Assembly: GCA_022494885.1 (NCBI GenBank) | Contig: JAGVSM010004531.1 | Coordinates: 62,001 to 126,000, forward strand | Direction of reading: 5' to 3' | Source of the DNA: Micrasema longulum | Taxonomy: Eukaryota; Arthropoda; Insecta; Trichoptera; Brachycentridae | Length of the DNA stretch: 64,000 nucleotides | Part shown: positions 12,201 through 30,099 of the stretch, in pieces | Position numbering within the stretch: the first letter of the stretch is position 1 | Layout of the letters: every line of letters begins with the position of its first letter | The notes under the pieces: generated by a model | The model's input: the letters and a program-made list of their open reading frames with translations, nothing else | What the model was told of the DNA's origin: nothing | The model's database searches: none | Made by a program: the position numbers and the translations under genes

Positions 12201-15200
12201 GATACAGGCAATATATTTTTAGTGTTTAAGAAAATAACTGCTCACCGATAATGAATCTTCACCAACGAGACTACTAGCCACAGCCAATATATTTGGTGAG
12301 TAGAATTTTTCATACATAGACGCTGCTTGGCACGTGTCTATCATAAAGAATATTTCATTATACCTGAAACGTCACAAAAATATATTGACATATTTAGAGT
12401 CTTAAGTAAAAATATAATTTATTGACAAATGCAGGGAAATTTACTGATATAGAATTATAATGGGTAATGAGAAAATGTCCAAATACCTTCTGGGATAAAA
12501 TTTGATAAACCATTTAAGGATTTATATATGTTATGTCTATTAAAATACACAGTACATACATTTTTATAAATGTAACTGCATGAAAGAACTGAAAGGCTTA
12601 AGAATGGGAGAAAAAATGGTTGATTTAAATGTCAATTGTCTTTTGTATGCTGATGATGCCGTGCTTCTTGCTAAAAACAAAGAGGAACTGCAATTCTTGG
12701 TAACAAAGGTCTACAATGTATGCAAGGGAAGCGATTTGCTGATGAATGTCGATAAATCGAATGTGATGGTTTTTGAAAGAAATTAAAGTATGACTAAATT
12801 TGAAATCACTATGATGGAGTTATACTAAAACAAGTAAAAGAATTTGTGTGTCTGGGAAGTATGTTTACTGGAATGAAATGACTGAGAGGGAAAAGGAGGG
12901 TGAGTGCCGGGAACAGAGTGAATGGTGCACTTAAATCAACCTTGGCAAATAAATGTTTGTCGCAAGAGGCAAAATCAGCAGTTCACAGTGGAGTCCTGGA
13001 CCCAACCTTGATGTATGGGAGCGAAGTATGGACTTGGAAAAACAGGGATGAAAGTAGGCTGAATGCTGTCAAAATGCGATCTCTCAGGCGAATGTGTGCT
13101 AAAACTATGTACGATAGATGCACAAATGTTGAGATCTGTACATTATGTGAGGCTGAGATAAGCATTATCGACAAAATCAAGAAAGGATCTATGCATTGGT
13201 TTGCACATGTAGAGCGAATGGACAGCGAAAGAACGGCTGAAAACATTTACGATGCGAATGTTGATGGATGCAGAAAAAAAAAGGGAAGACCGATTAAGAC
13301 ATGGCATGACCAAATCCAACAAATACTTGAAGATAGGCATGTTAAAAGTCAGAATAATCAGCGCGCGTACATGTGAAGATGTATGAATGTAGAGGAAGCG
13401 AGATCTGTATGCAAAGATAGTGATGTGGCGTTATATCCTCTCTGGGTACGCTTACGGGGAAACGGCGTGATGGTTTGTTGTTGTTGTTGTTGACATATTC
13501 ATAATACCGGTATAAAAATATTTTATGTATTAATGCAACAAAAAAACACAAATCAAATATGTAGTTCATAAGAGCAAGTTTTCATCCTCAGAAAAATAAA
13601 AGCTATGTCATCATTAATTGTTTGTAACTGTAATGCATTGGACTACATAGGGCTCACAAAAGATAGTTAAGATTTTCATTTTTAAAAATGCTTATTTTTA
13701 TATTACAAGCCCCTTGTTTTGTATTCTATTCAGGTAAAACCCTGATGGTTTTCTCTATATCATTTAGATCGATTTTTAGCACACAATAATAAAATACATA
13801 GTTAAATTTTGATAATGCATAAAATCACTTATAAATCTTGAGGTATTAATATCATAAAAATGGCGCTGTATAAGTTTTCCATAATAATAATAGTATTGAC
13901 TAAGATATTTGTTTCACACAGAGGTTTCAGGTTCAATTCCAAGTGAAATTAAAATTAATGGGAGAATTTCCTCAGGTTGGGTAATTTGAGCTGTAATTTA
14001 CCACTGTAATTGGATTTCATGGCTTGCTGTGGTATAAATACAAGAACTGATAGATCCTTATAAAATTACATATTCAGCTTTGACTATTTTTACTTATTCT
14101 TAGTGCATAAGTAGATTATTTTTCAATTGTGTTTTTGTAATGTATAAATACATGATTACATGGTCAATATACTCTAAAGCTCAAAATTAGTAAAAAAAAT
14201 AATAATGACAAATAAAAACCGTCTTTTCTGCCACATCTGCTCGAGAGCGTCTGCCATTTCCTGACTGGTCACCTCCTCCGAGTCTTGGAACTTGAGAAAA
14301 CCATCGCCCCCGTGTCCCGTGAGATAGATGAGGACATTACTGCCCTCGTCAGTGAGGAGTTGCTTGGAGCGCGGAGTGCCCGGGGGGAGTCGTCCGGTGA
14401 GTAAACGGACAAAATTTTCTACTGTTACCTACAACCACGGAGAATTCAGAAACTCAATATTTACTTCCTCATTTCATGAAGGTAAAAAGAATTAGGTAAG
14501 TTATTCTGGCAATGGTCAGAGATTTTAATAATTATCGCCATAAACATAGGTTTTGAGCTCATGTAATCTTTCTTAAATATTGTAACTAGGTGTGAATATG
14601 TAGAATTGTTGGTTTTTCAAATAAAATAAAGAAAATTAATAATGTTGACTAAATAAAACAATGTTTTGCATTCTACCTTCAATTCTAAGTTTCAAAACAC
14701 AATATGGTTATTTATTAGATAGGTTGTAAGATGCAACATCGTCAACAAATCCTAATCCACACCTGATGGTCCACGAGGCACCGCATTGGTAAAGTAAGGT
14801 GCTCAGTCTTACATTTCAGGTGCCAGTCCAGAAAAAGTGAAATATCGCAGTGTAAAACCACCTTACAAACAAATATTTCATATTGACCCTCCCAGGAATT
14901 AAACCCAGGACCTCAAGCATGACAGGCGACCACGCCAATTACTACACTACGAGGCAAACTTTTCTCCACTCGTTTTCCTTTTTCAGGATTTTTACCCGAG
15001 TAGCCATCGAGTTGAAAACACACATCCAGGACTCTGGTTCTATTTCATACACAGAATTGTATTCTTCATCCGCCCAGACACAGACAAAAAAAATATATGA
15101 AAAGTGCTTACTAAAAATGAGTGTTTTGGAAATTATCGCAATATTCGTGGAAATGTAAAATTCTATCAATTGAAAAGAAAATCTGTGGCGGAAATAATTT

Positions 15201-17024
15201 GCAAATTACAACAGAGATGGAGAACTTTAGAGAAGGAAATAATTTTTAAATCTTAATAACTTTTGATGTGTTGATGATGCCTGTGGGGAGGATAATTGGT
15301 CTGTTAAATAGCCTACCGAGAGAGTTGGATCTTTTCCATGCTGGGATTACCAGTTTTAGACTCTTCCTCTCTAACTGTGTATCATAATGTGTATTAATGA
15401 CTTATTCTTTGTTTCTATTGTTTTTATAGACTATATGTTGGATCTTAATAATCTATTGTGCACTTTTTTATAACACATGTTTTTGTAAATACCTAATCAT
15501 ATATGAACATAATAATTGGCAGTCGTGCTGTACATTTAAATAAAATAAATCCAGTCTTTTGTCTACAAGCATTTGGACAAACTTTTAGTACTAAAATCAT
15601 TTGAATTAAAAATTTTCATATTTCAATAAAAAATACACCCAGGCCTTAGTAGTTTGAAACCATTAGATTTCCCTGGCAGAAATTATTTGGTTAACCTTCT
15701 ATTCATACACAATAACAAAAACAATTGTGGTTTTTATTATTTCACAGTTTCATACAATTCGCTAAATAATAATGGGATGAATCAACCATTTTGGACATGC
15801 TCGAGACCCTGATAGTACAAAATACCTCGTAGCCTCGGTAATCCACTTCCACATCATCGCCATAAACATTGATCTGCTGGTCATCGTTGTTAAAGACGGT
15901 GGCAGGTCGAGGATTGCGCGGGTTGCATGCCATGTCGTCAGCCACCATGAGAATAATCTGGCTGTCCGGAATGCCCAGCCGCTTCACACTCCGGTAGATG
16001 GAGAGAACGTTGGCCACATGGCGATAGTTAAACCAGAAGCGAGAAGTGTCTACGAGGACTGCCCAGTTGTTGGAATGACCAGATTTGTTGATATCTGTTA
16101 TCAGCTGAAAATATTTTAGAAACATGAATCACCGTCATTTTCCTACTCGATACATTGATGCATAAGGCACTGCATTGGTATTCCAACGCAACATATCTCA
16201 TCATCATCATTTCTCTTTCAGCACTCAGTGGTGCATAGTATATACTACATGCAGCGTATTTCAACAATCTGTTACATGAAAGAAAGAAGATCTGTCTTGC
16301 AGTTACTGAAATATTGCAATTAATTATAATAATAAACATCATTCATTATATACCACTTTTATTTTAAAAATTTACCAGTGACCGGATTTTGTTGTGACCG
16401 AAATCGTCACTACACAAGTCGGTGGTAAGATGTGTCTGTCAAGATGAAACCCGGTCACTGGTAAAAAATATAAATAAAAGTGGAATGAAACTATATATTA
16501 CGTATTCTCATTATTATAATTAAAATGCAGTTTCACCAAGAAATGTCAGTAGAAAAACGTAATCTTTGACATATTGCAGTTTTAACAACCTTCAAAATAA
16601 ATATTTTGCATCTATCCTGTGATGAATTGAAGGACCTAATACAAAGATATACTCATGAGTTTGGAAAAATATTATACTACAATCTTTTGGATACCTCTAC
16701 CATTCAATAACTAAATGTATCCATAACAGGTTTAACAAATAACATTAATATTTACTATTATTACTATGTAACACTGGTATTTTTTATAGAAATAGGTATT
16801 TGTCCTGATATTTTTACTTAAACAATAACAAATGAACGGGAGTTTTTACACATAAAAAATAATGTTGAATGACGGTAGTTATTATTATTTTAAAAAAATA
16901 AAATCGACAGTAATAATGTAATAAAATAAACATTTCACAGTAAACCTACCTCATTTGGTAAAACATAAATAAAACAATTCACAAGAAAAAGGAGTATAAA
17001 TGCTTTCCTCGTGGCGATTTTCAT
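9233..17024 (-). CDS. PIGK: GPI-anchor transamidase catalytic subunit (PIG-K/GPI8)
   Basis: The C13 (legumain/caspase-like) protease of the GPI transamidase complex in the ER membrane. It cleaves the C-terminal signal of proproteins and forms the thioester intermediate before GPI transfer. Exons in transcript order: 17024-16950, 16104-15826, 14428-14220, 12363-12246, 11162-11052, 9717-9545, 9314-9233. All junctions have GT/AG and consistent phases, giving 348 residues. An N-terminal hydrophobic signal peptide (about residues 1-22) precedes [21 protein letters not shown]. The catalytic His is H157 in LTGHGGDGF and the catalytic Cys is C199 in [10 protein letters not shown]. Their 42-residue spacing equals that of the human enzyme. 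The family block VCPKSVC and [11 protein letters not shown] are present. The last exon (28 codons) gives no membrane segment, unlike human PIGK, and is the least certain part. Introns hold SINEs, an RTE-like LINE and MITEs. Confidence 0.95.
9823..10183 (-). mobile_element. SINE B copy with 5' extension
   Basis: In minus orientation it ends in an (ATG)n tail, seen as ATCATCATCATCAT on the plus strand. It shows the family block for a tRNA-derived SINE (minus of CACTGCATTGGTA) and the upstream block GAGTAGCCATCGA...TCTATTTCACACAGAGAATT shared with 14758-15083. It lies in PIGK intron 5, just upstream of exon 6 in transcript order. Confidence 0.65.
10195..10335 (+). mobile_element. SINE A (tRNA-derived)
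   Basis: It has a tRNA-like B box within ATCCGAGGATTGAACCCCGC, followed by the family body TTTCTATTTTCTAG...TTATTTACGACT...TTTATATTTGGGTAAAT. Copies lie at 19150, 46735 and 52015. It is not a functional tRNA gene because no full cloverleaf forms. Confidence 0.6.
10817..11018. mobile_element. Fold-back MITE (~200 bp)
   Basis: The left arm GGTGCTATAGTAATTAGACA at about 10824 is matched inversely by GTCCAATTACTATAGCACC ending near 11013. An inner pair, CCTAAATCTAATAG and CATTAGATTTAGAATG, extends the hairpin. It is non-coding, lies in PIGK intron 5, and is immediately left of exon 5. Confidence 0.7.
12560..13492 (+). mobile_element. RTE-like LINE 3' half, family 1, copy 1
   Basis: The open segments encode a reverse-transcriptase end. 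One has the catalytic YADDAVLLA box (12580-12786). The next (12900-13376) has [21 protein letters not shown] and [18 protein letters not shown] frame change separates the two, and the end is a short (GTT)n run at 13472-13491. Short tandem 3' tails and this thumb/tail signature are typical of RTE-clade LINEs. It is antisense to PIGK, in its third intron. Copies are at 17655, 32600, 39785 and 52955. Confidence 0.8.
13838..13905 (+). mobile_element. CR1/L2-like LINE tail fragment
   Basis: TTGAGGTATTAATATCATAA plus ATGGCGCTGTATAAGTTTTC and an (ATA)n run is the reverse complement of the 3' tail seen at 5237-5300. Only the terminal ~65 bases remain. Confidence 0.6.
13906..14045 (+). mobile_element. 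SINE C (tRNA-derived)
   Basis: The B-box-like GGTTTCAGGTTCAATTCC is followed by the family body TTCCTCAGGTTGGGTAATTT...GAGCTGTAATTT...GGCTTGCTGTGGT. It matches copies at 31920 (+), 25688 (-), 43800 (-) and 50440 (-). Confidence 0.6.
14758..15083 (-). mobile_element. SINE B copy with 5' extension
   Basis: On the minus strand a tRNA-like head (from GCCTCGTAGTGTAGTAATTG near 14946, through the B box in GGTCCTGGGTTTAATTCCTGG) leads to the body CTGGACTGGCACC...TAAGACTGAGCACC and CCAATGCGGTGCC. Upstream of the head is the extension also seen at 9823, 17285 and 49085. It lies in PIGK intron 2. The 75-codon minus open frame over the extension is partly echoed between copies but has no known domain. 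Confidence 0.7.
15260..15545 (+). mobile_element. Jockey-like LINE 3' end
   Basis: The translation gives an RT C-terminal motif ([20 protein letters not shown]...) followed by a non-coding 3' region ending in AAATAAAATAAA. It is 5'-truncated and lies in PIGK intron 2. Confidence 0.5.
16165..16290 (-). mobile_element. SINE B fragment
   Basis: The plus strand shows CACTGCATTGGTATTCCAAC, then ATCATCATCATT, then a second GTGGTGCATAGTATATACTA...ATCTGTTACATG block. Two partial SINE B 3' ends appear to be stacked here. Confidence 0.5.
16353..16483. mobile_element. Fold-back MITE (131 bp)
   Basis: CCACTTTTATTTTA at the left end is matched by TAAATAAAAGTGG at the right. The inner arms AAATTTACCAGTGACCGG and CCGGTCACTGGTAAAAAA pair. 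The left end is preceded by TA. It lies in PIGK intron 1. Confidence 0.75.
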
Positions 17025-17284
17025 AGCTAAATAATTACGGGTATCTGTTCTCTGAAATACTTATTAATTACGTATAACTTAATATGTTTTTATTTGCAAT
17101 TATACAAAAACATGACACCGGCAAATAATATAAATTGCCCAATTGACTTTGACAATTTGACGATTGACGTTTGTAACACAATGTTGCCTTTCGTAATTTA
17201 AATAAAATGATACCATTGTAAAAAATAGTTTTAAACAAAATGCATTAGGTAAGATTTTTAATAAAAAAATAAAAAATGAATACT

Positions 17285-17640
17285 CATCCCTACTCTGTGT
17301 CCGGGTGGATAAAGAATACTGTTATGTCTGTGAAATAGAACTAGAATCCTGGTCAAGTTATTTTGACTTGGTGTCTACTCTTACCTAAAAACCCTGACAA
17401 AATAAATTTGTGGAGATAAGTCCGCCTCGTAATATAGTGGTGTGTTAGTTTGCCAACCATATTTAAGGTCTCAGATTCGATTTCTAAGAAGGTAATTTTA
17501 TTGTTCCTGGATAGCCCCTTAAGCGTAGGACTGATCATTTAATATTCATGCAACAGATTCGGTATTTGGTGCACCAATACAGTGCCTTGTGCATCGTTAG
17601 ATGCAATTAGAAGTGTGACGGTGATCTATACTACGTTTTC
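17285..17640 (+). mobile_element. SINE B copy with 5' extension
   Basis: The 5' extension (TGTCTGTGAAATAGAACTAG, AATCCTGG) precedes a tRNA-like head (GTCCGCCTCGTAATATAGTG, then B box AGATTCGATTTC). The SINE body follows: TAAGCGTAGGACTGATCA, CATGCAACAGATT, ACCAATACAGTGCCTTGTGC. Confidence 0.7.
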
Positions 17641-17654
17641 CCTTTTTTTACGAC

Positions 17655-17782
17655 AGCAAACCATTACACGGTTTCCTCCGTAGGAATAGGCAGAAAGTAT
17701 GGAACAATGTCACTTTGTCTTCATATACATACCTCGCTTCCTGCATATTCATACATCTTGTTATGCACGCGCACCGTTTATT
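17655..17782 (-). mobile_element. RTE-like LINE 3' tip, family 1
   Basis: The plus strand shows ATACCTCGCTTCCTGCATAT and CATGTTATGCACGCGCACCG-type blocks, the complement of the 3' end of the LINE at 12560-13492. Only the last ~130 bases are retained, inside the PIGK/Rab19 promoter interval. Confidence 0.6.
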
Positions 17783-17994
17783 TTGCTATATATAATCACG
17801 TAACTGTACACTAATTATTATTAAAAATTGTTGTTAGCCCCGTGTCTAGGTTTCCCCGCGATACTCATTTTTATACTTTTTATGTTACTTAAACTGTAAA
17901 ATGACAACTCTCTTCTGCTTTAGAAAATTAAAAATGGCCGAACAATAACAGTAGTGATTTTAATTGACAGATGACAAAATAAATATTTTTAAAA

Positions 17995-25192
<7,198 letters not shown>

Positions 25193-25687
25193 ACACGTCA
25201 CCGACCACTATTGGCCAAACTCTCTAATCCACAACATTCTCGGGTGATAGATCTGTTAAACGCATGTGAGACTCGAACTGGTGACTTTTATATATGTAAT
25301 TATTCCCACCGAAATATCAAAATACCTAATTGAGGCTAAATATACCCACTAATATTTTTTATCACTTTATTTAAAGACGAATACTTTATTACATTGTGGG
25401 CAGCTCTTTTTTTGTGAGAAAAATGTGCCGGAACTCGCACCTGTTAATCTTTAGTTCAAAATAATAAAATATTTGGTTAAATGTAAATTTCATATTACAT
25501 TTAAGGCAAAAGTTATTAAGAAATTCCTTCGCTTTGTTTATTTTTAGATAAATCATATGTTTTGATGGGTTTTGAAATGCTGTGCTCAATATTATGATAT
25601 TTAATCTATTAATATTTCATTTGGTGAAATTTGAAATGCTGTAAGAGACAAAGCGTAAATCGTTTTTGAGATATTTTTTTTTTTTGC

Positions 25688-25853
25688 ACCACAACAGGCA
25701 CGGAAGCCCAATTACAGTGGTGAATTACAGCACAGAACGCCCAGACTTAACAAAAATCACATTAATTTTTTGTGTTCTCACTAGGAATCGAGCCCGGAAC
25801 CGCCCGTGTGTTAGTTAAGTGTCTTGGCCATTATACCACAAAGTAACATATGC
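25688..25853 (-). mobile_element. SINE C (tRNA-derived)
   Basis: On the minus strand the head TTTGTGGTATAATGGCCAAG and B box CGGGCTCGATTCC look tRNA-like. The body then gives CTGTGCTGTAATTC and GGGCTTCCGTGCC. It is about 500 bases downstream of the Rab19 stop. Confidence 0.65.
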
Positions 25854-26484
25854 ATAAATAATGCATTTTTCTTGCCCAATATCTACTTCAATACATTAAC
25901 ATCAGTGTATGAACAAAAATAATAAACACAATTCATTTTTACTTTTACTTTTCCTCTCTTAAACATTTATTCTTTTGTCCCCTACAGCATTGCAAATTTC
26001 TACAGATAATATTATATTTTAAACTATGAACCAAATATTATACCAATTTTATCACACAATTGTTTGGTCTGATTTGTATGAATCTCTATCAATAAATATT
26101 TATTACATTAATTTAACATTTTTATCTTTACTGTTGAAATCATTAGAAGCAACAAAATTAATATTTATTAGATTATATGCAGTGGTTATGAATGTAATAA
26201 AATCGGTAATACTGTCTGTTATGAATCTATATTGACATTAAAAAATATTCTCTATAAATTTAAGAAAAATTCTCATTGATAATTTCAAGTCCGTACTCCC
26301 TAGATTGTAAATACAAGTCTTTCCAAAAAATCTGTGACAGCTCAAGATGTCAACCTTTTATCATAGAAATGAAATTTACTAGTGAATATTTGTACATTTT
26401 CAAATGTTAAATAAATCCTACTTGTAAAAATATGAAAATCTGTAATAATACTTTTCCACACAAATGACTGATTAACCTTTTTTA

Positions 26485-27275
26485 CATAGAATTAAGAATA
26501 GTCCAGAAACCGCATACGCACATCAAACAGAAGGCAAATAAACTACTCATAAATGAATAGGTTTATGTTTTGACCCATTAGTTTCTTTGTAGACGTCGCT
26601 CAGTACGCAACTCCTGATTTGAATTCAACTATGCCGTGTTGTGTCCTTTTAAAGTGTAGAAATACTGCTAGGATCTTAAAGAAACAGGATGGTATCACAT
26701 TTCATGTGTAATTAGCAAACAAATGTTTAAGTAGCAAATGCTTTACTTAAAAATTGAATTATTTTTCCATCTGTCAGACTGTGGAAGAAACAAATGGAAA
26801 TTTCGTTAGTGTTGCCAGGGTAGTAATTTTTTTTACCCTACTTTGCTCATCTAATAAGAGAAATAATGAAAATCGGACCTCGAATTAAACAACTCTGTCG
26901 TGGACATTTGACCGACATTATCTTCAAAATATCAAATATAATTTAACATGATATAAAAATATCCGTTTTATGTAAAATAAAATTTGTTTTACATTTTGAG
27001 TTTAAAGTTCATTAATTCAATTACTCTTATCAAATGACCCTTTACTTATCTACTCTGTTGTGTCAATCAATATTTCCGCGTGCTCAATAAAATTTTAGAG
27101 AAACTAACAGATTGCTCTTTTTACGTTACATTTGTGTTATAATTATATTTTTTCCCATCGTGCAACATTTCACGACGGCATCACGAATGCGCGCGGCCAA
27201 AGTGAGGGAATTATTGGACACAGTCCGATGTATTCAAATATGATTCTACGCTCCTGGATTATTCTTAATTCTATG
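26485..27275 (+). mobile_element. P-superfamily-like element with THAP remnant, copy 1 (791 bp)
   Basis: The termini are CATAGAATTAAGAATAGTCC and GGATTATTCTTAATTCTATG, about 20-bp inverted repeats. The flanks are a perfect 8-bp duplication, CTTTTTTA, at 26477-26484 and 27276-27283. An ATG at 26631 opens MPCCVLLKCRNTARI...GITFHV-stop, the first half of a THAP zinc finger (C-x4-C ... GITFH). A possible continuation LWKKQM follows a CTGTCAG acceptor-like site near 26777. P-element transposases start with a THAP domain, duplicate 8 bp and have CA...TG ends, so a deletion derivative of a P-type element fits. The whole element is collinear with the inverted copy at 41058-41857. It cannot code for a transposase. 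Confidence 0.8.
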
Positions 27276-27612
27276 CTTTTTTAACTAATGTCAAAAGCAC
27301 TGGTGAGGTAGGAAAATTGACAACTTTTATTTAAGGCTTGTGTTTACGAATCAAGGAACAAGATGGCGCTAGACTCAAAACAAAACTTTATGGAAAATAA
27401 TGTAATTTATTCCATAATTGAAGTTTGTAATATTAGTTCTGTCCAACCTCGTGCAATTAAAACATGTTATTTACAATTAAATTATAATTAACAATAATTA
27501 CATGCATGCTAGTAAATAGGTACAAAGAGTGCCATTTAGGGAAGTTTTACACTGAACAAATATTATACAATAGTACTAATCGAACGGCATTTACTTTGTA
27601 ACACTTCATTAT

Positions 27613-27842
27613 AAATTATTATGAAAATAAAGCTTTGTTATTAGTGTTACACAATTTTATTATTTTTACAAGAATACTACTATAGTTTCGGGAGAGCACT
27701 CCTCCCATCGACGGGTGATATAAAACTAATTATATGTAAAAGATATAACAAGCTTTATATCACCCGTCCACTGGAGGAGTGTTCTTGTAAAATGATAAAA
27801 TTGTATAACACTAATAACAAAGTATTTTTTCATAATAATTTT
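27613..27842. mobile_element. Fold-back MITE B (230 bp)
   Basis: The left arm AATTATTATGAAAATAAAGC...TATTAGTGTTACACAATTTT is mirrored by AAAATTGTATAACACTAATA...CATAATAATT. The central arms GGGTGATATAAA and TTTATATCACCC surround a short spacer. A solo left arm lies at 8778-8897. Confidence 0.75.
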
Positions 27843-28617
27843 AATATTATACATTTTACGATTGAAAGGTACTCGGCTAAAACGGATTCTTTGCATTTTT
27901 TAAGATGTTAATGCCATTTTTTACTCTTGAATGAGTTCAATAAAATGAAATTTTGACAGCTAACAAAAGGTGGCTCCCTGTCTTATAAACGGCTGGAAAA
28001 AAAACAATCAAAATGTAACAATTGCTGCGACAAGCTTGTTTTTGTCCGTTCAAGAAAGGATTTTTTTTTTAAAATATAAAGTAAACTTTTCTGTTTGTTC
28101 TTTCCTGTGATTGATGTAAAAATACATATTACATTAATTGAAAACCTAGTTTTTATTCTTATTTTTGCTCTTTTGTAAAATGGGCTATTTTTCAATGAAC
28201 CTGTTCTTGCCGTGTACCCTTCAATTGACATTAGGTAGGTACATAATGGATGTGTGTATTCATATTTTTGTTATTCAAATTACATGGAAAATTTCAATAA
28301 TTTGTTTGAAAATTATACACATCCTCTCAACCATGTTTGAATGAACATGAACATTCTCCAAGAAATATTTCAATGTCTTAAAATACTCTTCCATATTATT
28401 TTTAAAATAATTTTACTGTCAGCATTATTTAAAAAATTCTCAGTGATAGTATAAAATTTAAAATTATTAATCTTAATTAACACTAAAAATTGTTTGGTAA
28501 TTCTATGTGATTTTTATATTTTTGACAGCTGTATTTCTTTGTTTGTTGATGTATGAAAAATGATTAGAACTAAAGTAATGCTATATTAAGTCTTCAATAA
28601 AATTAATTATTTAAAAA

Positions 28618-29294
28618 CATTGACATATTAATACATAGACACGCCTTATAAAGTCAAATATTTTTTAGTGCCCGAAAACATACCCATAGTTACTTATTGT
28701 TTGTTTTTTTTATACTAGGGCTGCATTCAATGATCGTGTATATGCTACCAAAAATTGAAGGATACTCATTTTTTGGATATAAAAAAGTTTGTATTTCAAC
28801 GTCAACAATCATAATTCGTTTTTGGAGGATCCCAATCAGATTTTTTCCTTAAATTCCTCATAACTTCGATCCATTAATTTATTTTCACTGGATTTTGGGG
28901 AATGCAAAAATAATATTACTGACTCACATTTATTATATTTCCGTCCCTGTAAGTAAGTAGAGATTCGCAATTGTGCCGCTCGGCGTAGTTCAACGTTTAC
29001 AAAAAAATATTTGTATTAGAACATTAATTGTTTTAAGCTTTGTTGATCACATATTTCATGAACATATATTTATCAATGAAAAGTTACACAGTCCTTTTTA
29101 CAATGTTTATCCGAAAGGTTTTTACACGTTTTTATGACACAAGCAGGCATTTTGGTTTTGATTCTAAATGTCACAGCTGACTGGCGGTCGAAAAACAACT
29201 CAATACCCTTTGGGCACGACTGAGCGTTTGGGCATGAGTAAAGTGTCATCATTTTCGAGGGCTCAGGGCGTGTCTATGTATTAATATGCCAATG
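28618..29294. mobile_element. DNA transposon, CATTG ends, 8-bp duplication (677 bp)
   Basis: The 28-bp inverted termini 28618-28645 and 29267-29294 differ at one position; they begin CATTGACATATTAATACATA and CATTGGCATATTAATACATA. The 8-bp duplication TTTAAAAA flanks it at 28610-28617 and 29295-29302. CA...TG ends with 8-bp duplications suit the P superfamily (hAT also makes 8 bp). There is no coding remnant. A diverged inverted relative of its interior lies at 39225-39446. Confidence 0.75.
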
Positions 29295-29768
29295 TTTAAA
29301 AACCTAATAAAGTCAAAGTCAAAAACAATTTTTTTAGAATACTCAAACACATTAATTTTCTAATATGTTTGTACATATTCATAAATCATCTTAAATACAA
29401 CTGTGTGATCAGATAATTTCAAAAACATGTATTTTTCAATATCTATCCATGCCAACATAGTGATTATAAAATGATATCTTGTGTAACTAAAATCATATTT
29501 AGTTCCAAACAGCTTCAGCAGTTGGCCATTTTTATTAATATGGTAATTATGTACAAATACATATGTGTAATTACGATGGACTAAGTACATTCCTATGTTT
29601 CTTACACATAATTATGTTTACATTAGTTAAATGTACTCCCCAAAAAAAAACAACTCGCTTTAATTATTCTTTGGCATATGTTTTTGTTTTATTTTATACC
29701 ATAGATCTTATTCATGCTTGTCATAGTGGTCAGTATGAGAATGGAGATTTAATAAAACTCTACCTTAA

Positions 29769-30095
29769 CACGTTTGCGGTTATGCTGGTCATAGCCGTCA
29801 AAATCATGTCTCTCATTTAGGAAAATGGCACCTATAGTGGTCAGTCTAAAAGACATTGGTAGTGAAAAGACGGATATAGCCTATGTGAAACTTAAGTAAT
29901 TAAATGGTAGGGGAAGATATTGTGTTCCTTTAAAACTATAAAAAATAGTTAGCAACAAAAGTGTCCCAGTATGTTAGTCACTTCAAACCGTAAACTATGA
30001 TCCAATCGTTGGTGGTTTATTTGAAAAAAAAAAACAGAAAGTTATGATATGTGTCCGTATAAGTGGATCCTATGAGAAAAGTTTCCGCGAACGTG
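29769..30095. mobile_element. piggyBac-like TTAA MITE (327 bp)
   Basis: The termini CACGTTTGCGG and CCGCGAACGTG are inverted repeats with one mismatch, bounded on both sides by TTAA (29765-29768 and 30096-30099), the piggyBac signature target. Internal near-repeats of GCTGGTCATAGCCGTC/ATAGTGGTCAGT type occur. It is non-coding. Confidence 0.7.
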
Positions 30096-30099
30096 TTAA

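Larger units (their letters stand above)
17025..17994. promoter_or_regulatory. Divergent interval between PIGK and Rab19 starts
   Basis: PIGK starts leftward at 17024 and Rab19 starts rightward at 17995, so both core promoters should lie within these 970 bases unless untranslated exons are further away. I see no TATA box at a standard distance from either ATG. The centre (about 17285-17782) is filled by a SINE B copy and an RTE-like fragment. Single-copy sequence remains only at about 17025-17280 and 17785-17994. Confidence 0.5.

Noticed and set aside
29563..29820. 85-codon open frame as a small gene
   Set aside because: Its 3' third lies inside the piggyBac-like MITE, and the rest has no recognisable motif.
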